Assembly (NCBI RefSeq): GCF_029223195.1
Contig: NZ_JARHUF010000012.1
Span: forward strand, 59,424 to 123,423
Reading direction: 5' to 3'
DNA from: Vibrio sp. CAU 1672
Lineage (GTDB): Bacteria > Pseudomonadota > Gammaproteobacteria > Enterobacterales > Vibrionaceae
DNA length: 64,000 bases
In this document: positions 54,448-63,878 of the stretch, one piece after another
Numbering within the stretch: the stretch's first letter is position 1
Layout of the letters: every line of letters starts with the position of its first letter
Notes under the pieces: generated by a model
The model's input: only the letters and a program-made list of their open reading frames with translations
What the model was told of the DNA's origin: nothing
Databases searched by the model: none
Position numbers and translations under genes: made by a program

Positions 54448-56688
54448 CTAAAGTAAGCCGAGACCAGACAGCACACCCGGCAGATGTTCCGCCTCTGTGG
54501 GGCGGTTAAGTAGATAACCCTGGGCAAAGTCACAGCCTATAAGCTGGAGGATGTGCAACTGTTCCTTGTTCTCAACCCCCTCTGCAACAACAGCACATCC
54601 GAGTGCATGTGCCATCTGCGTCATTGATTCAACCAGTAGCTCTGTTTTACTGTCTTCTGCCAGATCATCAATAAAGTATTTGTCTATCTTCAGCACATCA
54701 ATATTCATGTGCTTAAGTGACGCAAAAGAAGAGTACCCGGTGCCAAAATCATCAACTGCGATATTAAAACCTATGGATTTGAGTCGCTGAATGATGGCAA
54801 TACTCTCTTGAGCATTTTGCGCAATATGTTCGGTTATCTCTAACTCAACAGCTTCTGCCCGCATTCCTGTTTTCTTGAGTGTCCTTTCCAGAAGAGGAAC
54901 AAAATCCGGTTCAGTAAACAGGCTTGGTGATATGTTTATCGCCATACTTTCGATATTAACTCCGCACGCTTGCCAGGCGACAAACTGACGGAATGCGTTC
55001 TCCATGACCTGCGCCGTTAACACGGCGATCATGCCTATTCGTTCTGCTATTGCAATAAACTCAAGTGGTGACACATAGCCGAGCTCCGGATGATACCAAC
55101 GGCATAACGCCTCGACACCAGCAACCTTACCTGTTTCCAGATTGACTTTAGATTGATAAACAAGGCTCAGATCCCGGTTTTCAATAGCCTCTCTTAGTAG
55201 GTGCTCTACTTTAAAAAAATGCTCTGCCTTTATGGACTGCTCTGGAGTGTAAAAAGCGTAGCTGTTTTTCCCCTGACCTTTCGCTTTATAAAGCGCTATA
55301 TCAGCCGCTTTGCGCAAGCTTTTTAAATCCTTACCATCCTCGGGAAACAGCGCAATACCAATACTGCCGGTTTGAGTAAACTTTCTATTTGCTACTGAAG
55401 CGGGCTTGGATATCACGTTCAGATAAGCTTGAGCTACCTGTTTAATTTCGTTTCTGTCTTTGAACCTTTCAACGACGATGCAGAACTCATCACCTCCCAC
55501 CCGGGATATGGTGTGATTATTGTTGCTTACCTGGCTCAGACGCTCAGCCATTTCTTTGAGGTGTGTATCGCCGACATCATGGCCAAGACTGTCATTAATG
55601 CTCTTAAAATTGTCTAAATCAAGATACATCACGGCGAAATTAGCGACAGAGCTGGTTGCAGTATCCAATAGCTGACTAAGCCGTATATTGTTATAACCCC
55701 GGCTGTGCAGCCCGGTCAGTTCATCGGTGAACGCCATTTGTCGCATGCGTTTCTGATTCTGATCCCGCTCCATAACCAGCCCTGTCAGCATCGCAGCAGC
55801 AGCGAGATCTTCTGATTCTTCTTTGGTAGGCAATGCCGGGTGGTTGTAATACATACCAAAAGCCCCCAGAACGTCACCTGACGAACTTTTTACCGGCTCT
55901 GACCAGCAGCAGCGCATACCATGTGGCAGGGCAAACTGCTTGATATCTGCCCATTTTGGATCGGTTTGTATATCCTCAACCAGAACACGTTTGCCTGTAT
56001 AAGTAGAAGAACCACACGAACCCACTTCCGGCCCGTTTTTTAACCCATGCACCGCTTCGCAATACTCTTTCGGCAGGCTTGGAGCACCGCCATGTAACAG
56101 GGTATTCCCTTCCAGTTCCAGCATTGAGCAGCGCATACCCGAATAACGACTTTCAAACAATAATGCAATCTCAATGTAGACCTCACTGGCGGGAGCACCT
56201 CTGGCGATCATCTCCAGAATCTTTCTGCTCTTATTATTGTATAGTTCTTCCTTTTTATGAGGGGTGATATCAATGTGATACCCCACCAGTCTGTTAGTGA
56301 CTTCACCTGAAGAGTTCTCGATTTTGAAGGCAACACCACGAACATAAAGATATTGACCATTCTTATGCTTTAGCCGCACCTCTGCCTGTAACAGATCAGA
56401 ACCACTCTCCACGTACTCACTTACGCGGCTAAATACTGGCTGCAAATCATCCGGGTGCAGAACTTTCTTCCAGGTATCAACATGATTTTCTAGTTCATGA
56501 TCTTCGTAGCCAAGCATGCTTTTCCATTTGGGTGTGTAGTAGACTTCGTTAGTATCAAGGTTCCAGTCCCACATCCCTTCATCTGTGTTCTGCTTAGCAT
56601 GGCTAAGCAAACTATCCTCTGCATGAGAAATCGTATTAACGTAATTGTTCAGGCGATGACCCCTTGTTGGTTCTGCATTTTCGATCAT
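54448..56688 (-). CDS. Dual c-di-GMP enzyme: PAS-GAF-GGDEF-EAL
   Basis: 746 residues without membrane helices. A PAS domain (about 25-150; WDWNLDTNEVYYTPKWKSMLGY, VRLKHKNGQYLYVRG) is followed by a GAF domain (about 160-315; GSCGSSTYTGKRVLVEDI). The GGDEF domain is intact (VGGDEF) with no RxxD I-site at the usual place (NNNHTISRVGGDEF). The EAL domain has all metal and substrate residues seen in active phosphodiesterases: GVEALCRW, AINISP, ELEITEH, DDFGTGYSSF, LKIDKYF, AEGVEN and FAQGYLL. Phosphodiesterase activity is therefore likely; the cyclase may be active or regulatory. ATG at 56688. Confidence 0.94.
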   Translation of the reverse strand: MIENAEPTRGHRLNNYVNTISHAEDSLLSHAKQNTDEGMWDWNLDTNEVYYTPKWKSMLGYEDHELENHVDTWKKVLHPDDLQPVFSRVSEYVESGSDLLQAEVRLKHKNGQYLYVRGVAFKIENSSGEVTNRLVGYHIDITPHKKEELYNNKSRKILEMIARGAPASEVYIEIALLFESRYSGMRCSMLELEGNTLLHGGAPSLPKEYCEAVHGLKNGPEVGSCGSSTYTGKRVLVEDIQTDPKWADIKQFALPHGMRCCWSEPVKSSSGDVLGAFGMYYNHPALPTKEESEDLAAAAMLTGLVMERDQNQKRMRQMAFTDELTGLHSRGYNNIRLSQLLDTATSSVANFAVMYLDLDNFKSINDSLGHDVGDTHLKEMAERLSQVSNNNHTISRVGGDEFCIVVERFKDRNEIKQVAQAYLNVISKPASVANRKFTQTGSIGIALFPEDGKDLKSLRKAADIALYKAKGQGKNSYAFYTPEQSIKAEHFFKVEHLLREAIENRDLSLVYQSKVNLETGKVAGVEALCRWYHPELGYVSPLEFIAIAERIGMIAVLTAQVMENAFRQFVAWQACGVNIESMAINISPSLFTEPDFVPLLERTLKKTGMRAEAVELEITEHIAQNAQESIAIIQRLKSIGFNIAVDDFGTGYSSFASLKHMNIDVLKIDKYFIDDLAEDSKTELLVESMTQMAHALGCAVVAEGVENKEQLHILQLIGCDFAQGYLLNRPTEAEHLPGVLSGLGLL

Positions 56689-57007
56689 TAATTACAGGCA
56701 TATGATTTATCTGATATTTATATAATACACATTAGCAATTTAGACTGTCTTAACATCGATCAATGTTTAATTACTGCGACGAGTGAGGATTTTAACGCCT
56801 GATTCTGCGCCATTATTATTTACTTGCCTTCTCCCCAGGCACGGTTCGATATTAACCATTTTCCGGCAGGCTATGACCATAAATTACCAGTAAGGAGCAA
56901 TTAGAATCTAGGGTGAAATACACAATTGATATAGCTTGCTAGAGCTATACCGTTTCAGCGCTTTCTTGAGACTAAAAAAGCATCTAATCAGGCCTAAGGA
57001 GCTAGAT
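56689..57007. other. Divergent promoter gap
   Basis: 319 bp between the divergent GGDEF-EAL and NmrA-family genes. AT-rich, with no gene or clear operator seen. The ribosome site AAGGA of the NmrA gene is at 56996-57000. Confidence 0.5.
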
Positions 57008-57811
57008 ATGGGAAAAAAACACATTGCTGTTATTGGTGCGGCAGGACAAATCGGTACGCCTTTAACCAGAGGCTTACTCTCACTCGGCCATGATGTCACG
57101 ATTATTACCCGTAAAGCGCAAGATGAAAAACTGGCGGCATTTAAGCAACAAGGAGCAAACATTGTAACCTGCCCAGATATGCATGATATCGACGCTCTGG
57201 CGGTGCTTCTTGAGGGCGTTGATACTCTGGTGGCCTGCGTCCCCGGCTCAAAACCGATCATTGAGCAATCAGAACCCCTTTGGCTTAAGGCGGCCGTCAA
57301 AGCCGGAGTTAAACGCTTTGTACCGACCGAGTTCGGCGCTCATACCCAGGCACTTGCAATGGGAACCGGCGAAGTATTTGACAACAAAAAGCGTTTTCAT
57401 GAGTTGCTCTTTGCATCAGGCATCGGCTGGACGCTGTTTTACAATGGCGGCATCTTCGACTACTTCCTGCCTAATCTGCGTTATTTCCGTAAGATCACGA
57501 CATTTGGTGATCTTAATCTGCCAATCTACACCCATGATATTGAAGATATCGGTTACCTCGCCGCTCTGGCGGTGACTGACGATCGTACCCTGAACAAATG
57601 TGTCCAGCTTGATAGCAACGCCCTTAGCCAAAACGAAATGCTGGCGCTGCTCAAAAAATACTGGCCATTTCATCCGTTTGAATACGAACATTTTTCTTCA
57701 GAGTACATTACACAAATGGAGCAGCAGGCAGGTAATGAAATAACGGCTAAGAATGTTCCTGTTCTCATCCTTATTTCTGAAGCTTCGCAGAGGACGGCTA
57801 GAACAGTGTGA
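57008..57811 (+). CDS. NmrA/isoflavone-reductase-like NAD(P)-binding protein, 3' end probably altered
   Basis: Rossmann-fold protein of the NmrA/atypical short-chain dehydrogenase type, 267 residues. The dinucleotide loop is GAAGQIGTPL, followed by KRFVPTEFG and FYNGGIFDYFLPN, as in isoflavone-reductase-like proteins. The substrate is unknown. The frame is open to 56936, but the ATG at 57008 has AAGGA seven bases ahead. The last 20 or so residues (VPVLILISEASQRTARTV) do not look like the family end and overlap the frame of an AraC fragment, so a deletion probably replaced the original 3' end. Confidence 0.78.
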   Translation: MGKKHIAVIGAAGQIGTPLTRGLLSLGHDVTIITRKAQDEKLAAFKQQGANIVTCPDMHDIDALAVLLEGVDTLVACVPGSKPIIEQSEPLWLKAAVKAGVKRFVPTEFGAHTQALAMGTGEVFDNKKRFHELLFASGIGWTLFYNGGIFDYFLPNLRYFRKITTFGDLNLPIYTHDIEDIGYLAALAVTDDRTLNKCVQLDSNALSQNEMLALLKKYWPFHPFEYEHFSSEYITQMEQQAGNEITAKNVPVLILISEASQRTARTV

Positions 57812-58196
57812 CCAGCAAGAACAGTGCGATAAGAAACTAAACCAGGATCAGCACGACAAGTTTTCCCTGTTCATCGAAATGCTCGAACAGCAGTTCCAAC
57901 AGTCCCGGGAAGCAATTCATTATGCCGAACAACTACATACGACCTATAAGACCTTAAACCATATCTGTAAACTGGCAACCAACCAAACCGCCAAACAGCT
58001 GATCGATGGATATACCATTTTAGAAGCCAAAAGACGCCTGGTGCTGGATCAGCCCCCAATTCAGCAGCTGGCTTATGATGTTGGTTTCGACGATGCCAGT
58101 AATTTCGTCAAGTTTTTTAAAAAACACACTTCACTCACTCCTGCCCGCTTCCAAACACAATATACGCTGGCAAAATTAACGCCGTTGATAAAATAA
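57744..58196 (+). pseudogene. AraC-type regulator, C-terminal fragment
   Basis: The frame opens at 57744 and encodes the DNA-binding half of an AraC regulator: HYAEQLHTTYKTLNHICK, then IQQLAYDVGFDDASNFVKFFKKHTSLTPARFQ. The N-terminal sensing domain is missing, and the upstream frame is closed by a stop at 57741. An ATG at 57753 exists but lies inside the NmrA gene with no ribosome site. Most likely the 3' remnant of a gene fused to the NmrA gene by deletion. A small DNA-binding protein could still be made. Confidence 0.7.
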
Positions 58197-58317
58197 GGAT
58201 TTTTTCCTGCTAAACGCTTGATCTATACCTATGCTTTAGAAAGCAGAGTCAGATCCGCAACTCAATAATAAGCACTATTATTTGGATAACAATATATGGT
58301 TACATCAAGGAGTACTG

Positions 58318-59745
58318 ATGCAAATTTTAGAATCCTTCTTCGGAATAATTGGCGACCTGACATGGGGTTGGTCTCTGGTTCCATTCCTCGTAATCTTCGG
58401 CCTCTTCTTTACCATTGTCACTGATTTTGTTCAGTTCAGATTCTTTAAGCGGATGTTCCGTGTTTTACTGAACAAGAACCAGACCGCCGATGAAAAAGCG
58501 ATCTCCGGCCGCGAAGCACTTTTACTCTCCGTTGGTGGACGTGTCGGCGGTGGTAACATCGCTGGTGTTGCAGTGGCGATCACCCTAGGTGGTCCTGGTG
58601 CAGTATTCTGGATGTGGGCGATTGCGCTGGTTGGTATGGCAACCAGTCTGGTTGAGTGTTCTCTTGCCCAACTATATAAACGTAAAGAAGGCGATGACTT
58701 CCGTGGCGGTGCAGCCCGAACCATTATTCACGGTCTGGGTGAAGACTACCGCTGGCTGGCATACGTTTATGCGGTTTGTTTGATCGCATCTTTCGCTATT
58801 GGCTTCAACGCATTTCAGGGAAATACGGTTGCCGGTGCGGCAGCTGACAGTCTCGGTATTGACAGGATGTATACCGGCGCATTTCTGGCAGTAATCGTTG
58901 GCTTTATCATTTATGGTGGTATCCACCGTATTGCCAAAGCCGCCGACGTGATTGTTCCCATCATGGCAGTCGCCTATGTGGGGATTGCTCTGCTGATTAT
59001 CCTGATGAACATTACCGAACTTCCGGGCGTTATCGCGATGATCGTTAAGAACGCCTTTGGTATTGAAGAAGCCGTGAGTGGCGGTATGGGGGCGGCGTTA
59101 GCTAACGGCCTTCGCCGAGGGTTATTCTCCAACGAAGCTGGCCTTGGCTCGGCACCTAACGTAGCAGCGACTGCCGACGTTACCCATCCTATCAGTCAGG
59201 GTATTACCCAATCTCTGTCGGTATTTATTGATACCATTATCGTTTGTAGTTGTACCGCTTTCGTTATTCTTCTCGGAAATGTCTATGTTCCGGGGGCATC
59301 CGGGGTCGATGGCGTCGTACTTACCCAGCAATCACTGGTTTCACACCTGGGCTCATGGGCGCAGTACTACCTGACCTTTGCTATTCTGCTGTTCTCTTTC
59401 AGCTCAGTCATCTACAACTACTACTTGGGTGAGAACGCGCTGACCTTCATGTCTCAACGCAAATTGTCTGTCCACATTCTGCGCATCGCGGTAATTGCAA
59501 TTGTATTCATCGGCGCGGTAGCTCCGGGTGCCACTTCAGTGTTCTTCTTCTCCGATCCAATGATGGGGATTCTGGCAATTGTGAACCTGCTGGCGCTGAT
59601 CATGCTGTTCCCGACGGCAACCCGCTTGCTTAAAGACTACCGGCAAAAACTGAAAGAAGGCGCGGAACATCCGCAGTTTAACCCGGACGAGTTCCCGGAT
59701 CTCGACATTGACCGCACGGCATGGACTGTTAAAAAAGGCCAATAA
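58318..59745 (+). CDS. Sodium:alanine symporter (AGCS family)
   Basis: 475-residue inner-membrane sodium/amino-acid symporter. Family signatures: GGRVGGGNIAGVAVAITLGGPGAVFWMW near residue 75, SLAQLYKRK, GLRRGLFSNEAGLGSAPN near 265, and FSFSSVIYNYYLGENAL near 365. About 11 helices. The frame extends to 58282, but the ATG at 58318 has AAGGAG eight bases ahead. Substrates in this family are alanine, glycine or glutamine; which applies is not readable. A GC-rich hairpin without T-run lies shortly after. Confidence 0.92.
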   Translation: MQILESFFGIIGDLTWGWSLVPFLVIFGLFFTIVTDFVQFRFFKRMFRVLLNKNQTADEKAISGREALLLSVGGRVGGGNIAGVAVAITLGGPGAVFWMWAIALVGMATSLVECSLAQLYKRKEGDDFRGGAARTIIHGLGEDYRWLAYVYAVCLIASFAIGFNAFQGNTVAGAAADSLGIDRMYTGAFLAVIVGFIIYGGIHRIAKAADVIVPIMAVAYVGIALLIILMNITELPGVIAMIVKNAFGIEEAVSGGMGAALANGLRRGLFSNEAGLGSAPNVAATADVTHPISQGITQSLSVFIDTIIVCSCTAFVILLGNVYVPGASGVDGVVLTQQSLVSHLGSWAQYYLTFAILLFSFSSVIYNYYLGENALTFMSQRKLSVHILRIAVIAIVFIGAVAPGATSVFFFSDPMMGILAIVNLLALIMLFPTATRLLKDYRQKLKEGAEHPQFNPDEFPDLDIDRTAWTVKKGQ

Positions 59746-60321
59746 AAACGAATTACTAGTATCCAGTAATCCCCCTGATGACCATTCACCGGGGGGAGCT
59801 GTCCTCTTCAAAGCTATCATCCAAGGATACTGCCCCCCTGGCAGAGAAGTACTTCTACAACCGCTAACAACTGAATATCTATCACATCACTAACTTGTGC
59901 CTTCCACTCAAAAGATTCCCAACTCACCTGTAAACCTGTAAACCTGTAAACCTGTTGCTTACAGTTTCCGCCAGCTTGAACTAACTAACTGATTTAAAAA
60001 CCATTCTTCTGAATTTGTCTCTCTTGTGTTTACAAAATTGTTAACAAGCTGTCCACGCATCAGCCAAAATCAGCCCCATCACCTAAAAAAAAACATATAA
60101 ATCAATAGGATGGTTTTTGGTTCGTTTCTTGCGTAACTAAGGGCAATCAACACCCCCAACGCCGTAAGTGACTAACGTTCACACGGGTGGTGTTGTCTTG
60201 GAGCGAGGACTTAGCAGTTAAGTTGTCGGCCGGTAACAGCCTTGACGCGTGGCAGTGCCATATAACCGACGCTCAAATAGCCCTCTTATCTACTTTCATT
60301 GAAAGAAAAAGAAGGTCAACC
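59746..60321. other. Upstream region of the large DUF11-type gene
   Basis: 575 bp with an octanucleotide array near 59926 and AT-rich promoter-like sequence around 60000-60130. A GC-richer leader (60180-60300) before the AAGG ribosome site may be structured. The frame is open from 60187, but those 45 residues do not look coding. No known riboswitch recognised. Confidence 0.5.
59926..59955. repeat. Octanucleotide tandem array (ACCTGTAA)
   Basis: Three exact copies of ACCTGTAA plus six bases of a fourth. Noncoding, about 370 bp before the DUF11-type gene. Confidence 0.9.
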
Positions 60322-62724
60322 ATGGAACGATTAACTTACAGTCGAATTATCAGGATACTCAGTATCTTCCTGGTAAGTACGGCGGCCCTGTATGGGTTAA
60401 CGAATCAGTCTCCGGCTTATGCTGGCGCCTACACACTGAGTCCAACAGAGAAGTTGTGTATGGCCGATGCATACTTGCTGGAGCCGGGGAACTCATTACC
60501 CCAGGATGCACTGAACTGTACCGCCAACGATGTGGAAATTACCCAGGTCATCCCGCTTGATCCAAATGCGGAATGTAACCTTGGGGAAACATTCTCATTC
60601 CAGGCAGACGTGACCGTGCGTACCAACGCTAACGAGCGTTACGACACCACATTCTATCTGCCACTGACTGAGCAAAGCCCTCAGGTTGTTCAGGGTAATT
60701 TCAGGAACTGTAGTATGATCCTGCCAATTCCCGGGGATAGTGGCGAAACTGCGGATGTCGACATTGATGGTGACGCGTGTGGTGATATCACCAAGGCTCT
60801 GGGGCCAGATCAGTACACCCTGACTAACGAAACCATCACTATGCTGTGTAGCGATGACGACGGCGATAACCGCGCCGACTTCACTTACTGTGCAGCGTGG
60901 GATAACCAGGAACGGGATAACTGTACTGCAGAAGAAGATCCCTATGCGGGTCAGATCCCTAACACCAAGTCAAAATGTAACTGTGATACGTTTAATATCG
61001 ATGTCTTTATTAAACCAGCCCCACCGGTAATCAACAAATCTGAAGGCGCTCCTACATCCCGCCCTGAACCGGGTGGTGAGTTCACCTTTGACTTGAGCTT
61101 TACCAATCCTAACAGTCAGACATCACTGTTTATCAGTGCGCTGAGCGATGAGATTGATATCAATGGTGACGGTACCTATGACGCGACTCTGGATCTCTGG
61201 GGCCCAACCAGTGCACCAGGTGGCGAAGGTGTCTACCTGACTGCTACAAACTGTGCGATGGGAACACCGTATGAAGTGTTACCAAGTGCGACTTACAGCT
61301 GTCAGTTCACTGTACATATCGTCGACAGAAACCTGCCTGATGACCAAAGTCCTGAGTATTACAAGGATGTGGTCAAAGTGACGCTTGAAGACAAAAACGG
61401 AGATCCAGTTGTCAATGGGGCCACTTGTCCGCTTGCACTAGGTGCGGTAGCGGGCGAACACTGTAGTGTCGAAAGACAGGTCTCGATTACCAACTTGCCA
61501 CCAGATATTAGTGTGACGAAAACAGCGAATCCTACTTCTGTGCTAGAACCGGGTGATTACGTTGAGTTTACCGTCGTCGTCACTAATGAAGCAGCAGTTA
61601 GTGATACCTGGGATTCACCACTTATCGTCACCAGTCTCACAGATACTGATTTCGATCTGCTGAATGTTGGTGGCCCAGTTACCAGTACAACCTGTGCCAC
61701 AGGTGCATCAATCCCTGCAGGTGGTACATACACCTGTACATTTACAGCACTGGTAGAGGGTGATTTCCTCGATCCTGCCCACTCAAACACTGTAACAGCC
61801 GTTGCAAGAGATGATGAATATGACACTGATGAAGCCAGTGGTACTGCCACCGTCAGCTTCACTGATGTACCGTCCATCATCGCACTGATCAAAACTGCCG
61901 GTGGCCAGCCAGATGGTGTTACCCACCAAGTACCGGAAACCGGTGACAGCGGCAACTTTGAAGACGTTGTGTACAAGTTTGAGTTCAGTGTCGATGCAGC
62001 CAGTGTGGATAGTGTAACGTTTGATACGTTAGAAGATGTTGTTGATCCTAATGGTGCCGCCATTTTCAGTGACTTAACTTCACAATGTAACGTCGATTAC
62101 ATTGACGGTAATCCACTTGGTTCGCCAATACCACTTGGCAGTGGCGTGACATTACTACCAGGTCAATACGCAAGTTGTGAAATTACCTTGCAAGTACAAG
62201 GTAATGCCGGCGACGTACTTACCAACCTGGCAACCATCCGCGGTGTAGACTCCGATGGAGCAGCAAAAAATGCCAGTGACCCTGCTGATGTAGAGTTCCT
62301 GGACGTTCCATTGCAAATTACCCCTGAAGTAGCGATGAAAGCCAGAGTATTTGTCCGTCTTCCAAACACTGGTATTGATAACGTAACCGTCACCGCCCTA
62401 ACCATTGGTGGCACACCTCTGACTGATGGTGCGAGTGGCCCGGCATTTGAGATTATCAACGAAACCGCCCTAGGCTTCGGACCATATGGAGCCGGAGATG
62501 GACCTTACGTATTCTGTACCGCTGGTTTGGTTATCGATCAGGGAACAACTACAGAGTGTGGCTTTACCATTAAGCTATACCCAGGGTTTGAAACTGGTCT
62601 GCCTAATCCAGATATAGAACAACTATTTACTGGTCCTGATGGCTTAATCTTCACCTTTGATGATGGTGATGGCTCGCCTGTAAACGAGCTTGTAGAGTTC
62701 ATCTTTGTCACAAATGAACCTTAA
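60322..62724 (+). CDS. Large secreted DUF11-type repeat protein
   Basis: 800-residue exported protein. Signal peptide in the first 35 residues (IRILSIFLVSTAALYGL, then PAYAGA). An N-terminal Cys-containing domain, an Asp-rich stretch (DIDGDACGD, SDDDGDNRADF), then at least four Ig-like DUF11 repeats beginning INKSEGAPTSRPEPGGEFTF, ISVTKTANPTSVLEPGDYV, IALIKTAGG and TPEVAMKARVFV. Most repeats contain a TC...YTCxFT disulfide-type pair. There is no membrane anchor or sorting signal at the C-terminus. The ATG at 60322 follows AAGG. Related in style to the protein at 44878. Function unknown; a cell-surface or matrix role is inference. Confidence 0.82.
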   Translation: MERLTYSRIIRILSIFLVSTAALYGLTNQSPAYAGAYTLSPTEKLCMADAYLLEPGNSLPQDALNCTANDVEITQVIPLDPNAECNLGETFSFQADVTVRTNANERYDTTFYLPLTEQSPQVVQGNFRNCSMILPIPGDSGETADVDIDGDACGDITKALGPDQYTLTNETITMLCSDDDGDNRADFTYCAAWDNQERDNCTAEEDPYAGQIPNTKSKCNCDTFNIDVFIKPAPPVINKSEGAPTSRPEPGGEFTFDLSFTNPNSQTSLFISALSDEIDINGDGTYDATLDLWGPTSAPGGEGVYLTATNCAMGTPYEVLPSATYSCQFTVHIVDRNLPDDQSPEYYKDVVKVTLEDKNGDPVVNGATCPLALGAVAGEHCSVERQVSITNLPPDISVTKTANPTSVLEPGDYVEFTVVVTNEAAVSDTWDSPLIVTSLTDTDFDLLNVGGPVTSTTCATGASIPAGGTYTCTFTALVEGDFLDPAHSNTVTAVARDDEYDTDEASGTATVSFTDVPSIIALIKTAGGQPDGVTHQVPETGDSGNFEDVVYKFEFSVDAASVDSVTFDTLEDVVDPNGAAIFSDLTSQCNVDYIDGNPLGSPIPLGSGVTLLPGQYASCEITLQVQGNAGDVLTNLATIRGVDSDGAAKNASDPADVEFLDVPLQITPEVAMKARVFVRLPNTGIDNVTVTALTIGGTPLTDGASGPAFEIINETALGFGPYGAGDGPYVFCTAGLVIDQGTTTECGFTIKLYPGFETGLPNPDIEQLFTGPDGLIFTFDDGDGSPVNELVEFIFVTNEP

Positions 62725-62769
62725 GGCATTACGTTTGATACTTTAAGTCATTTGAAAAGGTAAAATATC

Positions 62770-62799
62770 AAGGGCGGTGATCAATATCACCGCCCTTTT
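62770..62799 (+). terminator. Terminator of the DUF11-type gene
   Basis: Perfect 11-base arms (62771-62781 and 62786-62796), loop CAAT, followed by TTT. The remaining 62800-63064 shows no gene. Confidence 0.92.
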
Positions 62800-63064
62800 C
62801 GCATTTTCCCTGCCATTGTAAAGTGAGATCATCCCCCACCGGCAAGCTTACACCTGCTCACGATATACCCACCTTTTTATACCCATCTTAAACATAAGAC
62901 GGTTGTAAACCATCTATTGCCTATAATGGATGTATGTTTTCAATTCTTAGCAGCAGTAAATCACACTGAGAGGCTATAGTTTTATTGAACAAACTCTACT
63001 TATGCCAATCGATATGGCAAATTTGCCATTGGCCAAAATGTCATTTCAATACGAGGGACAGAGA

Positions 63065-63853
63065 ATGCTTAAGTATGGAATACAGATATGTGCTTCACTA
63101 TTTATCCTGCAATTCATCACCGGATGTCAGCCCGAACAAGACAGTAAACTTGAGGCAGAAGTCGCTTCGCTCAAACAAGAAATTAGTCAACTGAAGGAAG
63201 AGGTGGCTGAAATCAGCTTGCAAATAAAAGAAGTCAACACCGCTGCGGTGAACGCGAGAAAGCCAAAGTTCAAGACGCTGCCGAATCAGCCTGATTTTGA
63301 CGATAATGGTCAAGTTCCTTCCATGGGGGGAGACAAAGCGCAACTTGCTATCATAGAATTTTCCGATTATCAGTGCCCGTATTGTAAACGATATACTGAT
63401 CTAACCTTCCCTAAAATAAAACAAAACTACATAGATTCCGGGAAAGTCAGGTATCTGGCCCGTGATTTCCCTTTGAAGTTTCATCCACAGGCCAAAAGCG
63501 CAGCTGTCGCGGCCAACTGCAGTTTTGAACAAGGACAATACTGGCCGATGCGCGATACCTTTTTTGCCAACGTGAAAAAGCTGAACGACGACTTTTATCA
63601 GCAAACTGCAACTGAAATGTCACTGGATATGGCCAAGTTTTCCACCTGTATTGAAGATCCGAAAATGATGGACAGAATAGAAAAAGACATTGAACTGGCA
63701 TCTTCGTTAGGGATTCGCGGAACACCAAGCTTTATCATCGGCCGGATTGAAAACAACCAACTCATCAACCCAAGACTGGTTGTCGGCGCACAGGACTACC
63801 AGGTCTTCGCCAGTTTGCTGGACGAACTGTTAACCAAAGAAAATCAAGAGTAG
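63065..63853 (+). CDS. DsbA-family thiol oxidoreductase lipoprotein
   Basis: 262-residue exported protein. Lipobox at FITGC (Cys about 18), then a coiled-coil segment (residues 22-60, LEAEVASLKQEISQLKEEV). The thioredoxin-fold domain has active site QCPYCKRY, a helical insertion, and the cis-Pro loop GIRGTPSFIIG. This is the BdbD/DsbA-like (Thioredoxin_4) group, with CPYC, so disulfide oxidase or reductase at the membrane. A coiled coil between anchor and catalytic domain suggests oligomerisation. The frame is open to 63002, but the ATG at 63065 has AGGGA and places the signal correctly. Confidence 0.88.
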   Translation: MLKYGIQICASLFILQFITGCQPEQDSKLEAEVASLKQEISQLKEEVAEISLQIKEVNTAAVNARKPKFKTLPNQPDFDDNGQVPSMGGDKAQLAIIEFSDYQCPYCKRYTDLTFPKIKQNYIDSGKVRYLARDFPLKFHPQAKSAAVAANCSFEQGQYWPMRDTFFANVKKLNDDFYQQTATEMSLDMAKFSTCIEDPKMMDRIEKDIELASSLGIRGTPSFIIGRIENNQLINPRLVVGAQDYQVFASLLDELLTKENQE

Positions 63854-63878
63854 TTAGAGTCATACCATCACATCACAT

